A stretch of 21,460 nucleotides of DNA from Lachnospiraceae bacterium (GTDB taxonomy: Bacteria; Bacillota_A; Clostridia; Lachnospirales; Lachnospiraceae), in assembly GCA_024691045.1 (NCBI GenBank), contig JAILOC010000002.1:1-21460 (forward strand), in the 5' to 3' direction. The notes beneath the pieces are model-generated. The model was not told where the DNA came from. It saw only the letters and a list, made by a program, of their open reading frames with translations, and searched no databases. Positions within the stretch are counted from its first letter, which is position 1; every line of letters begins with the position of its first letter. Positions 14,418-21,460 of this stretch are shown here, one piece after another. The translations under genes were made by a program, and so were the position numbers.

Positions 14418-16615
14418 TGTTCATGGGTAAGAAACGGATCAACAGTATAAAAAGAATGCTCGTAATAGGGCTTTCTTTTGTCATGCTTTTATCCGGATGC
14501 GGAAAAGCTTCGGATGCCGAGCCTGAGATTGAACTGATAGATCCGGTATCGTCGGCGAACATCACCGAGACGGCCGTCAGACGTACCATCCGTAAGTATG
14601 AAGTGCTTGACGGAGGAGTGTTTCCCATTATCTCGGAGTATTCTGCAGCTTCCGGAATGAAGGCTGCCGATATCGGCTTTTTCCCCGGACAGAGTGTATA
14701 CCGCGGAAGCGTTCTCTTTTCCGGTGATATGCAGGATTACATCGATCAGGAGAAGGCTACGAGGAATGCACTTGACGATCTGATCATAAGCTATACCGAA
14801 AGCTGGCGCGTAAATGAGCTGAAGGTCAGGGAGCTGAATGAGTTCATACGTTCCAGAAGCGATAATCTCGAAGAAAACATGGAGATCGCCATCATCGTAC
14901 AGAGGACCATGTTTGAAAGGGATCTTCTGAAACAGTTGATGGAGGATGATGAGGCGATATTCCTTCTCGATGCCAAGCATCTGAACGATACCATCTACAG
15001 GCTTACGCTCAATGAAGCCAAGAGAAAAGTTACATCGTATATGAACGGAACGGTTGTAGCCGTATCCAATGTATCTCCCGGAGCGCAGATCTCGGAGGGC
15101 GCGAATGTATCGGCGGTTACCGACGGTCACAGCATCAATATCCTTGCGGACTACAGATCCTCGAGGGAGATTAATTCCGCCATGGATGTATATGCCGTGG
15201 TAGACGGAAAAAGATACGAAGTCATCTATGTGCCTTATTCGACAAGTGAATACAATGCGCTTAAGACATCCGGAAGAGACGTGTATTCGGTCTTCCGTGT
15301 GGAGGATCCTGACGGGGAGATCAGAGCCGGACAGAAGGCATCCATAGTTGTTATTTACGACCGGAAGGACGATATACTTTCCGTTTCCAATGAAGCTATT
15401 CACAGGGACAGCAGCGGATTCTATGTATATCTCGTGTCCGGTGAGAAGTCGTATATAACCAAGGGTATCACCGACGGAATGTTCACCGAGATCCTGAGCG
15501 GCGTTAATGAAGGCGATGTCATACTTCTGGACAGCTACAACGAAGCTCCCGAGAATGTGGCGACCCTTTCCAGAGGAGATTATTATCTTTCCTACGAAGG
15601 CACAGGTTATCTGTATTACCCCGATATAACCAACATTACCAACAGCGTTAAATACGGCACAGTCACCATGACCGAGAAAAAGGTCAAGCAGGGACAGAGG
15701 GTGAAAAAGGGAGAAGTGATCGCATACATCACCGTTACTCCCGATAATGTCAAACTCGAAGAACTCTCACTGAAGCTTTTGAGACTTAATGAAAAAAGAG
15801 AGGATGCGAAGAAAGCTGCAGAAGATCCGAATAACGAATATCTCGGCAAGGACGTTCAGGAGAAACTGAACAACGCGGTTTCGTCACTCGACAGACAGAT
15901 CGCGGATGTAACCGAAGAGATAGCAGAGATCCGGGCCGCATATTCCGTGACGGCATTTACTTCACCCGTTGACGGCGTCATAGGCTACATCACCGATCTT
16001 TCCGACGGATCCGTTCTTAAGGCGAATGAAAGGATCGCTACGGTTGCAGCCATCTCATCGGAATATCTTTATGCGATGAATGAAGGAAAGTCCCTTCTTT
16101 ACGGAATGGAGCTGACCGGTGAATACACTAACCCTTCGACGGGAGAAACGGTAAGCTTTCCTCTTGCGGTCTCAAGCGTTTCTTTCGGACCCATAAGCAA
16201 AGAGCTTTCATCCGACAGGGTATATGTGATGCCCGCTCCGGGAATAACACTTCCCGGAGGCGCATACGATCCCGATGCGGAGATATCTGCGGATATTCCT
16301 TCGGGTGTATCCTTCACCCCCTCCAATCCATGGGAGGAGTGGGTGGCACAGCAGGAAGCCGCAAATGCGCCCGCCAAGCAGTCATATAAGCTCACGGGAT
16401 ATCTTCAGTATGAATCGGATGTCATACTTGTTCCTGCGAAGGCTGTTACGGTGGTGGGAAAGCAGGCATACGTTACCGTCCTTGAGGACGGCAAATATGT
16501 CAGAAAAGGATTTATCGCCGGCGGTATCAATCCCATAAGAAGCGTGACAATAGACGGTAAGGCATATATCTGGGCCATCGACGGCCTGGAAGAAGGAATG
16601 GTGGTAGTTTACTGA
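14417..16615 (+). CDS. Double-length lipoprotein adaptor with tandem HlyD-like units
   Basis: This 732-residue protein has a lipobox LLSGC with C28, so it should be lipid-anchored outside the membrane. It contains two adaptor-like units. The first has a hairpin helical region at about 105-205, lipoyl-like NGTVVAVSNVSPGAQISEG (210-228) and a barrel ending SGVNEGDVILL (361-371). The second has the half motif TEKKVKQGQRVKKGEVIAYI (419-438), a charged coiled coil (445-508), the other half motif FTSPVDGVIGYI (514-525) and an ending IDGLEEGMVVVY (721-732). An insert rich in P and G (about 605-655) separates parts of the second barrel. Most such adaptors carry one unit. Two units in one chain, next to a separate single-unit adaptor, suggest a hetero-oligomeric collar. 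It overlaps both neighbours by TGATG. Confidence 0.85.
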   Translation: MFMGKKRINSIKRMLVIGLSFVMLLSGCGKASDAEPEIELIDPVSSANITETAVRRTIRKYEVLDGGVFPIISEYSAASGMKAADIGFFPGQSVYRGSVLFSGDMQDYIDQEKATRNALDDLIISYTESWRVNELKVRELNEFIRSRSDNLEENMEIAIIVQRTMFERDLLKQLMEDDEAIFLLDAKHLNDTIYRLTLNEAKRKVTSYMNGTVVAVSNVSPGAQISEGANVSAVTDGHSINILADYRSSREINSAMDVYAVVDGKRYEVIYVPYSTSEYNALKTSGRDVYSVFRVEDPDGEIRAGQKASIVVIYDRKDDILSVSNEAIHRDSSGFYVYLVSGEKSYITKGITDGMFTEILSGVNEGDVILLDSYNEAPENVATLSRGDYYLSYEGTGYLYYPDITNITNSVKYGTVTMTEKKVKQGQRVKKGEVIAYITVTPDNVKLEELSLKLLRLNEKREDAKKAAEDPNNEYLGKDVQEKLNNAVSSLDRQIADVTEEIAEIRAAYSVTAFTSPVDGVIGYITDLSDGSVLKANERIATVAAISSEYLYAMNEGKSLLYGMELTGEYTNPSTGETVSFPLAVSSVSFGPISKELSSDRVYVMPAPGITLPGGAYDPDAEISADIPSGVSFTPSNPWEEWVAQQEAANAPAKQSYKLTGYLQYESDVILVPAKAVTVVGKQAYVTVLEDGKYVRKGFIAGGINPIRSVTIDGKAYIWAIDGLEEGMVVVY

Positions 16616-19422
16616 TGCTTTTCCTTGAACTTCAGAAGATCAGGAATAAAAAATGGATGTTCGCATGTCTCCTTCTCGGAGCCGTGCTGCTTTTCGCGTC
16701 TGCGGTAAGCTTCCCTATGTACAGGACTGCCGTTTTGGACCGCATGCTTGAAGACCAGCTTGAAGAGTACATCACCGGAACCGGCAAGTGGCCGATGCAG
16801 ATGAACTTCACATTCCAGGTCGGCAAGAGCCCCAATATGGATGCATTCGACAAGAATCTGTCAGGAGCACTTTCGGCATATTCCGCTGTCGGAGTACCCG
16901 AGTACAGGACCATCTGCTATTATTCGACCCTGGGCTCTGCCTGCACACCGGAGCTGTCCAGAGGCGACGATACCGAGTTTTCCCTCAAGGTAGCGTCTCT
17001 TACGGAGCTTGAAGACCACATCAAACTGATAGACGGTAACCTCTGGGAAGATGAGGATCCTTCGGACGCTGCGATGGATGTTATAGTCAGCGAACAGACA
17101 TATCTTGCATCGGGTATGGTCATCGGGGATGTGTTCTCTTTTTCCAATATTGCGCCAAAGGGCGTGGATTCCATAAAGCTGAGGGTTGTCGGAGTGTTTG
17201 ATGCCGAGGATCCTTCGGATATCTACTGGCAAAAGGAGACCAGATTCTTTTCCAATGCTCTTTTTGTCAGATCGGATCTTTTTATGGATTATTTCATACA
17301 TAATCCCGACAGATCCAAGTTCTCCATAAACTGTAACATCTACGATCAGTTTGATTATGAGACGCTGGATGCTTCCCGCGCGGCTCAGGTACTGGAATCT
17401 ACGGATAAATATCTGAACGGTTCATGGGGCGGTCTTACTTCGGTTCCCGATTATAAAGAGGTGCTTGAAAAGCACGAAAGCATGAGACGCAGGATCTCCG
17501 TATCTCTTCTTCTGCTGGAGATACCGCTTCTTCTGCTCCTTGCCGCGTTCATTCTTATGATCTCGGGACAGCTTTATTCCATGGAAGAGAATGAGATCTC
17601 TATGTATAAGAGCAGAGGTGCATCCTCGGGACAGATATTCCTTCTCTATCTGCTCCAGAGCTTTCTCATTGCCGCAGTCGCGGCATGCATAGGTGTGCCG
17701 CTGGGAATGCTTGCATGCAGGGGACTCGGAAGCGCTAGCTCCTTCCTTGAATTCGGAATAAGACGTGAACTCAATATCGTATTTACAGGCGAGGCGCTTA
17801 TCTACACGCTTGTCTCCGCCGCAGTATGTATCCTTATCATGACCATCCCTTCCATTCCTGCTTCAAGGCTTTCGATAGTCGGTGCAAAGAGGGGCGGAGC
17901 CAAAAACAAAAAGCCTGTCTGGGAGAAGTTCTATCTTGATGTTCTTTTCCTTCTGGTCTCTTTATACGGATATTATAATTTCTCGCATCATACCGATGAT
18001 CTTATGGAGAGTGCGCTTAAGGGTGAGGCTCTTGATCCTCTCCTGTATTTTTCGTCATCTCTTTTCATACTCGGCGCCGGAATGCTTCTCATCCGTCTGA
18101 GGCCTCTTCTGGTGAAATTCATATTCTTCCTGGGCAGGAAGCGTTTCTCGCCCGCTTCGTATGCGGCAATGCTCGAGAGCATAAGGAGTGCGAGGGCACA
18201 GCAGTACATATCGCTTTTCGTTATCCTTACCGTGGCCCTTGGAATGTTTGATGCGGTTTCCGCAAGGACCATTCTGGAGAACTCGCTCGCAAATACTTCA
18301 TATATTGACGGAACCGATATCAGGTTCAAAGAAGTATGGCTTGATAACAGCGCGACCAAGCAGTTCGATCCCACGGTCGAGCTTACATATTATGAACCCG
18401 ATTATTCCGATTACGCGGTATTTGCCAAGAACAGCGACGGATATACCAGGGTCTATCTTGAGGACGGCTATGTCAAAGGAGACTCGGGTGCCAGGGAAAC
18501 TGTCAGCATCATGGGTATTCATACCAAGGAATTCGGAACCATTACCGGAGTGGATTCGTCCCTTCTGAACGCCCCTTACAGACAGCTTCTGAACGACCTT
18601 GCGATCGCACCGGCCGGTGTTCTTCTTTCCGCCGATTTCAGGGATGTCAAGGGATTCAAGATAGGGGACAAGATCTCATTTTACGACAGGAATTCATCCG
18701 GCGCCGATGCCGTTGTTGTGGGATTCTTCGAATACTGGCCGGGTTACAGACCGGTATCCAGGGAGCTCAATGCATCCGGCGATATCACGCAGACGGAAAA
18801 TTATATGATAGTTGCGAATTATTCTTTCATCAGAAAGAAATTCGGACTTCAGCCTTACTATATCTGGGTCGGAGCTTCGGAAGACGGGGATACCTCATTC
18901 TTCTATGACTGGCTCGATGAATCAGGAACGACGCTCACTTATTTCTCCGACAGATCCAAGGATCTTGAAAAGACCGTTGAGGATCCTCTTCTTCAGGGAA
19001 TGAACGGAATACTCACGATGAGCTTTATCGTAATGCTCATACTGTGTGCCGCGGGATATCTGATCTACTGGGTTCTTTCGATAAAGGCAAGGGAAATGAT
19101 GCTGGGTGTATTAAGAGCTATGGGACTGCATTCTCTTGAGATGCTGAAGATGCTCTCGATAGAGCAGGCGATCTGCGGACTTTATTCCGTGGCGGCGGGA
19201 GCGGCTGCGGGTTTTGCAGCATACACTCTCTACGTTCCGATGCTGCAGACCGCATATTCATCCTCAGCACAGATACTTCCTCTTGTGATGATAAGAGAAA
19301 GCTCCGATATGACCAAACTGTTTGTTTCCATAGGACTGATGCTTGTTGTCAGCATTTTCGTTCTTGCACTGATAATCAGGAAGCAGAACATGATCAAGGC
19401 ACTGAAGCTGGGGGAGGAGTGA
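16615..19422 (+). CDS. FtsX/MacB-type ABC permease, double-length
   Basis: The 935-residue permease has about ten membrane helices. One lies at 14-35, a block at 297-318, 341-366 and 395-415, another at 439-456, 476-494 and 530-546, and a last block at 800-822, 852-873 and 902-920. Large extracytoplasmic domains lie between the first helix and 290, and between 550 and 795. This is two FtsX-like halves in one chain, as in MacB-like and lipoprotein-release-type mechanotransmitters. Conserved cytoplasmic stretches such as EISMYKSRGASSGQIF (327-342) and EMMLGVLRAMGLHSLEM (827-843) are the coupling helices that contact the ATPase. No ATPase is fused; two follow as separate genes. The ATG overlaps the preceding stop as TGATG, and GGGGAGGAG at its end serves the next gene. 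The cargo is unknown. Confidence 0.93.
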   Translation: MLFLELQKIRNKKWMFACLLLGAVLLFASAVSFPMYRTAVLDRMLEDQLEEYITGTGKWPMQMNFTFQVGKSPNMDAFDKNLSGALSAYSAVGVPEYRTICYYSTLGSACTPELSRGDDTEFSLKVASLTELEDHIKLIDGNLWEDEDPSDAAMDVIVSEQTYLASGMVIGDVFSFSNIAPKGVDSIKLRVVGVFDAEDPSDIYWQKETRFFSNALFVRSDLFMDYFIHNPDRSKFSINCNIYDQFDYETLDASRAAQVLESTDKYLNGSWGGLTSVPDYKEVLEKHESMRRRISVSLLLLEIPLLLLLAAFILMISGQLYSMEENEISMYKSRGASSGQIFLLYLLQSFLIAAVAACIGVPLGMLACRGLGSASSFLEFGIRRELNIVFTGEALIYTLVSAAVCILIMTIPSIPASRLSIVGAKRGGAKNKKPVWEKFYLDVLFLLVSLYGYYNFSHHTDDLMESALKGEALDPLLYFSSSLFILGAGMLLIRLRPLLVKFIFFLGRKRFSPASYAAMLESIRSARAQQYISLFVILTVALGMFDAVSARTILENSLANTSYIDGTDIRFKEVWLDNSATKQFDPTVELTYYEPDYSDYAVFAKNSDGYTRVYLEDGYVKGDSGARETVSIMGIHTKEFGTITGVDSSLLNAPYRQLLNDLAIAPAGVLLSADFRDVKGFKIGDKISFYDRNSSGADAVVVGFFEYWPGYRPVSRELNASGDITQTENYMIVANYSFIRKKFGLQPYYIWVGASEDGDTSFFYDWLDESGTTLTYFSDRSKDLEKTVEDPLLQGMNGILTMSFIVMLILCAAGYLIYWVLSIKAREMMLGVLRAMGLHSLEMLKMLSIEQAICGLYSVAAGAAAGFAAYTLYVPMLQTAYSSSAQILPLVMIRESSDMTKLFVSIGLMLVVSIFVLALIIRKQNMIKALKLGEE

Positions 19423-19423
19423 T

Positions 19424-20110
19424 ATGGGTTCACTTATTGAAGTCAAAAATGTCACAAGAGATTTCCAGACTCCCGGCGGAAAGGTTTCGGTGCTCAAGGG
19501 TATTACCTGTACTATAGAGCCCGACACCATGTGCATCCTGAGGGGAAAATCCGGATCCGGCAAGACGACTCTGCTCAATATCATAGGAGCGCTTGACGAT
19601 CCGACATCGGGACAGATCCTCATCGACGGAAAGAGTTCCCATTCGATGAGCGCCATCGCAAGGGAGAATATGAGAAGAAGGCAGATGGGATTCGTATTTC
19701 AGTCCGTAAGCCTCATACCTTCGATGAATGCCATACAGAATGTTGAATTTGCGATGCGTATGGCCGGGATCGGGGAAGATATGGATAAAAGAGCGGCGGA
19801 TGTTCTTTCCATCGTGGGCCTTTCAAACAGAATGACTCATATGCCGCAGGAGATGTCCGGAGGTGAGCAGCAGAGAGTTGCCATTGCAAGAGCGATAGCC
19901 CATCATCCCAGGATAATACTTGCGGATGAGCCTACGGCGGAGCTGGATTCCGGAATGGCTACCGAGGTGACGAGGCTGTTCAAGCAGATATCCGAGGAAG
20001 AGCATGTCACCATCATCATGACCACACATGATGTTGGACTCATGGGAGCCGGTGATCAGCTGATAGAGCTTAAGAACGGACGTATAGAAGGGAGCGGTGA
20101 AGATGTCTGA
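19424..20110 (+). CDS. ABC transporter ATP-binding protein (MacB/LolD type)
   Basis: The 228-residue ATPase is of the short family that powers FtsX-like permeases. It shows Walker A GKSGSGKTT (41-49), Q-loop Q93 in GFVFQS, signature MSGGEQQ (144-150), Walker B ILADEP with D168 and E169, and switch H202 in TTHD. All catalytic parts are present. It starts one base after the permease stop and uses the GGGGAGGAG sequence in the permease's last codons as its ribosome site. It overlaps the second ATPase gene by eight bases. The permease has two halves, so the two different ATPases may form a heterodimer, one per half. Confidence 0.95.
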   Translation: MGSLIEVKNVTRDFQTPGGKVSVLKGITCTIEPDTMCILRGKSGSGKTTLLNIIGALDDPTSGQILIDGKSSHSMSAIARENMRRRQMGFVFQSVSLIPSMNAIQNVEFAMRMAGIGEDMDKRAADVLSIVGLSNRMTHMPQEMSGGEQQRVAIARAIAHHPRIILADEPTAELDSGMATEVTRLFKQISEEEHVTIIMTTHDVGLMGAGDQLIELKNGRIEGSGEDV

Positions 20111-20999
20111 TGAAGTTAAAACTCCCGAATATATGATAGATGCCGAAGGGCTGGTCAAGATCTACAAGACCAAGGAAACCGAGGTACTCGCCCTTTCCGG
20201 ACTTGATCTTAAGGTTGAAAAGGGCGAATTCACAGCGCTGATCGGCAATTCCGGTTCGGGTAAATCGACATTCCTCAATATGATCGGCGGACTCGATATC
20301 CCCAGCGCGGGAAAGCTCTTCGTCGGAGGAAGGAATCTCTTCCGCATGACAGAGAGCGAGAGGGTAAAGTACAAGCGTGAGACGGTCGGATTCGTCTGGC
20401 AGAATAACGCAAGGAACCTTTTCCCGTATCTGACGGCGATAGACAATGTCTGTATCCCGATGAGGTTCAGCGGACGGAAGAAAAAGAAGCAAAGGGCCGA
20501 AGAGCTTCTCGAAGCAGTAGGAATGATCGACCACCGCAATTCCAAGTTGCAGACCCTGTCCGGAGGAGAACAGCAGCGAATAGCGATAGCCATAGCGCTT
20601 GCCAACTCGCCGGGACTCCTTCTTGCGGACGAGCCTACGGGATCCGTGGATGAGAAGACGGGAGACCAGATCTTCGAGATATTTACGAAGCTCAATGAGG
20701 CGGGACAGACGATACTTGTCGTAACGCATGATCTGGCGCTTTCGAGGAAGGTACGAAGGGTTGTGGCGATCAGGGACGGCCGTATCAGTTCCGAGAGGAT
20801 ACTTAAGGAGAGCTTTGCCGACAGACTTAAGGAATCCGGGGTTGACTGGAGAAACGAGGAGACCCAGGAAGAGTACGTTGTCGTGGACAAGGCGGGACGC
20901 CTGCAGCTGCCTGCGGATGTGATCGAAAAAATGGGCGGAGAGACGGGCAGGCTGGTCGTTTCATACGAGGATGGTCAAATAAAGCTAAAAAAACCTTAG
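20103..20999 (+). CDS. ABC ATPase with C-terminal AbrB/SpoVT-like extension
   Basis: The 298-residue ATPase has Walker A GNSGSGKST (48-56), Q-loop Q100, signature LSGGEQQ (152-158), Walker B LLADEP with D176 and E177, and switch H209. After the usual end of the fold (about 235), it carries some 60 extra residues containing VVVDKAGRLQLPADVIEKMG (259-278). This follows the strand-turn pattern of AbrB/SpoVT swapped-hairpin domains, normally DNA-binding or dimerising. In an ABC ATPase the tail more likely aids dimerisation or regulation. The ATG at 20103 was chosen over the GTG at 20097 because GGGAG (20090-20094) lies eight bases from it and only two bases from the GTG. It is the last gene of the operon; no clear terminator follows. 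Confidence 0.93.
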   Translation: MSDEVKTPEYMIDAEGLVKIYKTKETEVLALSGLDLKVEKGEFTALIGNSGSGKSTFLNMIGGLDIPSAGKLFVGGRNLFRMTESERVKYKRETVGFVWQNNARNLFPYLTAIDNVCIPMRFSGRKKKKQRAEELLEAVGMIDHRNSKLQTLSGGEQQRIAIAIALANSPGLLLADEPTGSVDEKTGDQIFEIFTKLNEAGQTILVVTHDLALSRKVRRVVAIRDGRISSERILKESFADRLKESGVDWRNEETQEEYVVVDKAGRLQLPADVIEKMGGETGRLVVSYEDGQIKLKKP

Positions 21000-21057
21000 G
21001 TATTTACATTAAAAGCTATTAAAACTGTTGAATATGCACAAATTATTCCACAGACAA

Positions 21058-21087
21058 TTGACTTTCTATCGATTTTTTGCATAAAAT
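21058..21087 (+). promoter_or_regulatory. Strong promoter upstream of the final gene
   Basis: TTGACT (21058-21063) and TAAAAT (21082-21087) each match five of six consensus bases, with an 18-base spacer. Transcription would begin near 21094, giving a leader of about 55 bases before the ATG at 21149. That leader is AT-rich and contains no Shine-Dalgarno sequence. Confidence 0.55.
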
Positions 21088-21105
21088 TAATACCGAAAAA
21101 GCAAA

Positions 21106-21122
21106 AATTAATTGGATTAATT
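21106..21122. promoter_or_regulatory. Inverted repeat over the proximal -35 region
   Basis: AATTAAT and ATTAATT form perfect seven-base arms around TGG. The repeat covers the -35 box (TTGGAT) of the proximal promoter and lies downstream of the distal promoter's start point, so a bound protein could affect both. Such AT-only arms are weak evidence on their own. Confidence 0.3.
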
Positions 21123-21141
21123 AACATATCGTAAATATAAT
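21112..21141 (+). promoter_or_regulatory. Proximal promoter that would give a leaderless transcript
   Basis: A perfect TATAAT (21136-21141) lies 18 bases after TTGGAT (21112-21117). The expected start point, about seven bases past the -10 box, is 21148 or 21149, which is the A of the ATG itself. A transcript from here would have no leader, matching the absence of a ribosome site. Confidence 0.5.
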
Positions 21142-21148
21142 AAACACT

Positions 21149-21460
21149 ATGAGAAACGGAACAAAAAAGCTTATAGGCACAGTTGTTTTCTGCGGAGCAT
21201 TCGCAGGCGTTTGCGTTCTTCTTAACCTTCGTGATAAGGATACATTCCATGAGAAGTACGCGGGATACGATCTTACTACTGATGTAGTGGGACTCGAGAG
21301 GACCGGGACCTATACCGGCTACCTGCTCGAACATGAGGGAGCTGCATGCCCCGATAAGACGGTAGACATCGATATATTCAATTACACCGTCGAAAACGGA
21401 GAGGCAGAGGTGGTTACCGATTACTACGATGAGGCCAAGGCTCTTTATACCGAGACCGAA
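21149..21460 (+). CDS. 5' part of a secreted or membrane-anchored protein
   Basis: The window ends inside this gene after 104 codons. The start MRNGTKKLIG is followed by a hydrophobic stretch (about 9-26), which is a signal peptide or anchor with no lipobox. The exported part begins with RDKDTFHEKYAGYDLTTDV and continues through GTYTGYLLEHEGA and an acidic region. This pattern is loosely like the N-terminal module of some large clostridial extracellular solute-binding proteins, but too little is visible to assign a function. The ATG is firm because an in-frame stop (21122-21124) precedes it and no other start codon lies between. There is no Shine-Dalgarno sequence. A sugar-uptake operon could follow, in keeping with the cellulase, but that is a guess. 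Confidence 0.75.
   Translation, partial: MRNGTKKLIGTVVFCGAFAGVCVLLNLRDKDTFHEKYAGYDLTTDVVGLERTGTYTGYLLEHEGAACPDKTVDIDIFNYTVENGEAEVVTDYYDEAKALYTETE

Noticed and set aside
14489..15403. Minus-strand open frame of 304 codons
   Set aside because: It lies entirely opposite the two-unit adaptor gene, which has a lipobox, family motifs and coupled ends. The antisense translation has no recognisable domain and no ribosome site.
20070..20890. Two long minus-strand open frames opposite the second ABC ATPase
   Set aside because: The sense strand encodes all ABC motifs in order. The antisense products are low-complexity serine- or arginine-rich shadows.
1..21460. tRNA, rRNA, CRISPR array, transposase or phage genes
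   Set aside because: None was visible on either strand; repeats found are short promoter-type palindromes, not regular arrays.

Overview
The window reads as chromosomal DNA of a fibre-degrading anaerobic member of the Clostridia, most like rumen or gut Lachnospiraceae or relatives. This is an inference from strong AGGAGG-type ribosome sites, lipobox signal peptides in a Gram-positive style, a secreted GH9 cellulase, a 7TM-DISM type hybrid histidine kinase and the overall flavour of the proteins. No rRNA, tRNA, CRISPR array, insertion sequence or phage gene was found. The coding density is high and no stretch over about 260 bases lacks a gene.

Layout. (1) 1-260 is an AT-rich leader with palindromic repeats, followed by a plus-strand group: a one-TM protein of unknown function (261-1055), a six-TM GGDEF diguanylate cyclase (1121-2191) and a hybrid histidine kinase with receiver and HPt domains (2225-5011). 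(2) This group converges on a minus-strand pair, a MATE transporter (7703-6300) followed by an HI0933/BaiN-like flavoprotein (6246-5029). The two sides share a hairpin at 5018-5043, and the flavoprotein stop codon lies in or beside its loop. (3) A 129-base divergent intergenic region carries an extended -10 promoter with a LacI-like palindrome in its spacer. It drives an McrB-type AAA+ protein with an EVE/PUA-like domain (7833-9992), a very short McrC-like protein (9989-10411) and a GH9 cellulase with a C-terminal membrane anchor (10408-13170). The three genes are joined by two ATGA overlaps. (4) A new promoter at about 13222-13250 starts a tight export operon: a lipoprotein adaptor (13278-14417), a second, double-length lipoprotein adaptor (14417-16615), a FtsX/MacB-type permease (16615-19422) and two ABC ATPases (19424-20110 and 20103-20999). 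The second ATPase has an AbrB-like tail. (5) After an AT-rich gap with two good promoters, the 5' end of a secreted or anchored protein begins at 21149. It has no ribosome binding site, and its ATG sits where transcription should start.

How the genes may work together. Block 1 looks like a membrane-signalling unit combining c-di-GMP synthesis with a multi-step phosphorelay. Block 4 is a self-contained MacAB-like export or envelope machine. The most unusual element is block 3. The McrC-like protein has only the central part of the family and lacks both the extreme N-terminus and the whole C-terminal PD-(D/E)XK nuclease half, while its McrB partner keeps every ATPase/GTPase motif. Translation appears coupled across McrB, the McrC core and a surface cellulase. 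This is either a restriction locus that lost its nuclease by deletion or a nuclease-free McrB/McrC-core system. The sequence alone cannot decide between these.
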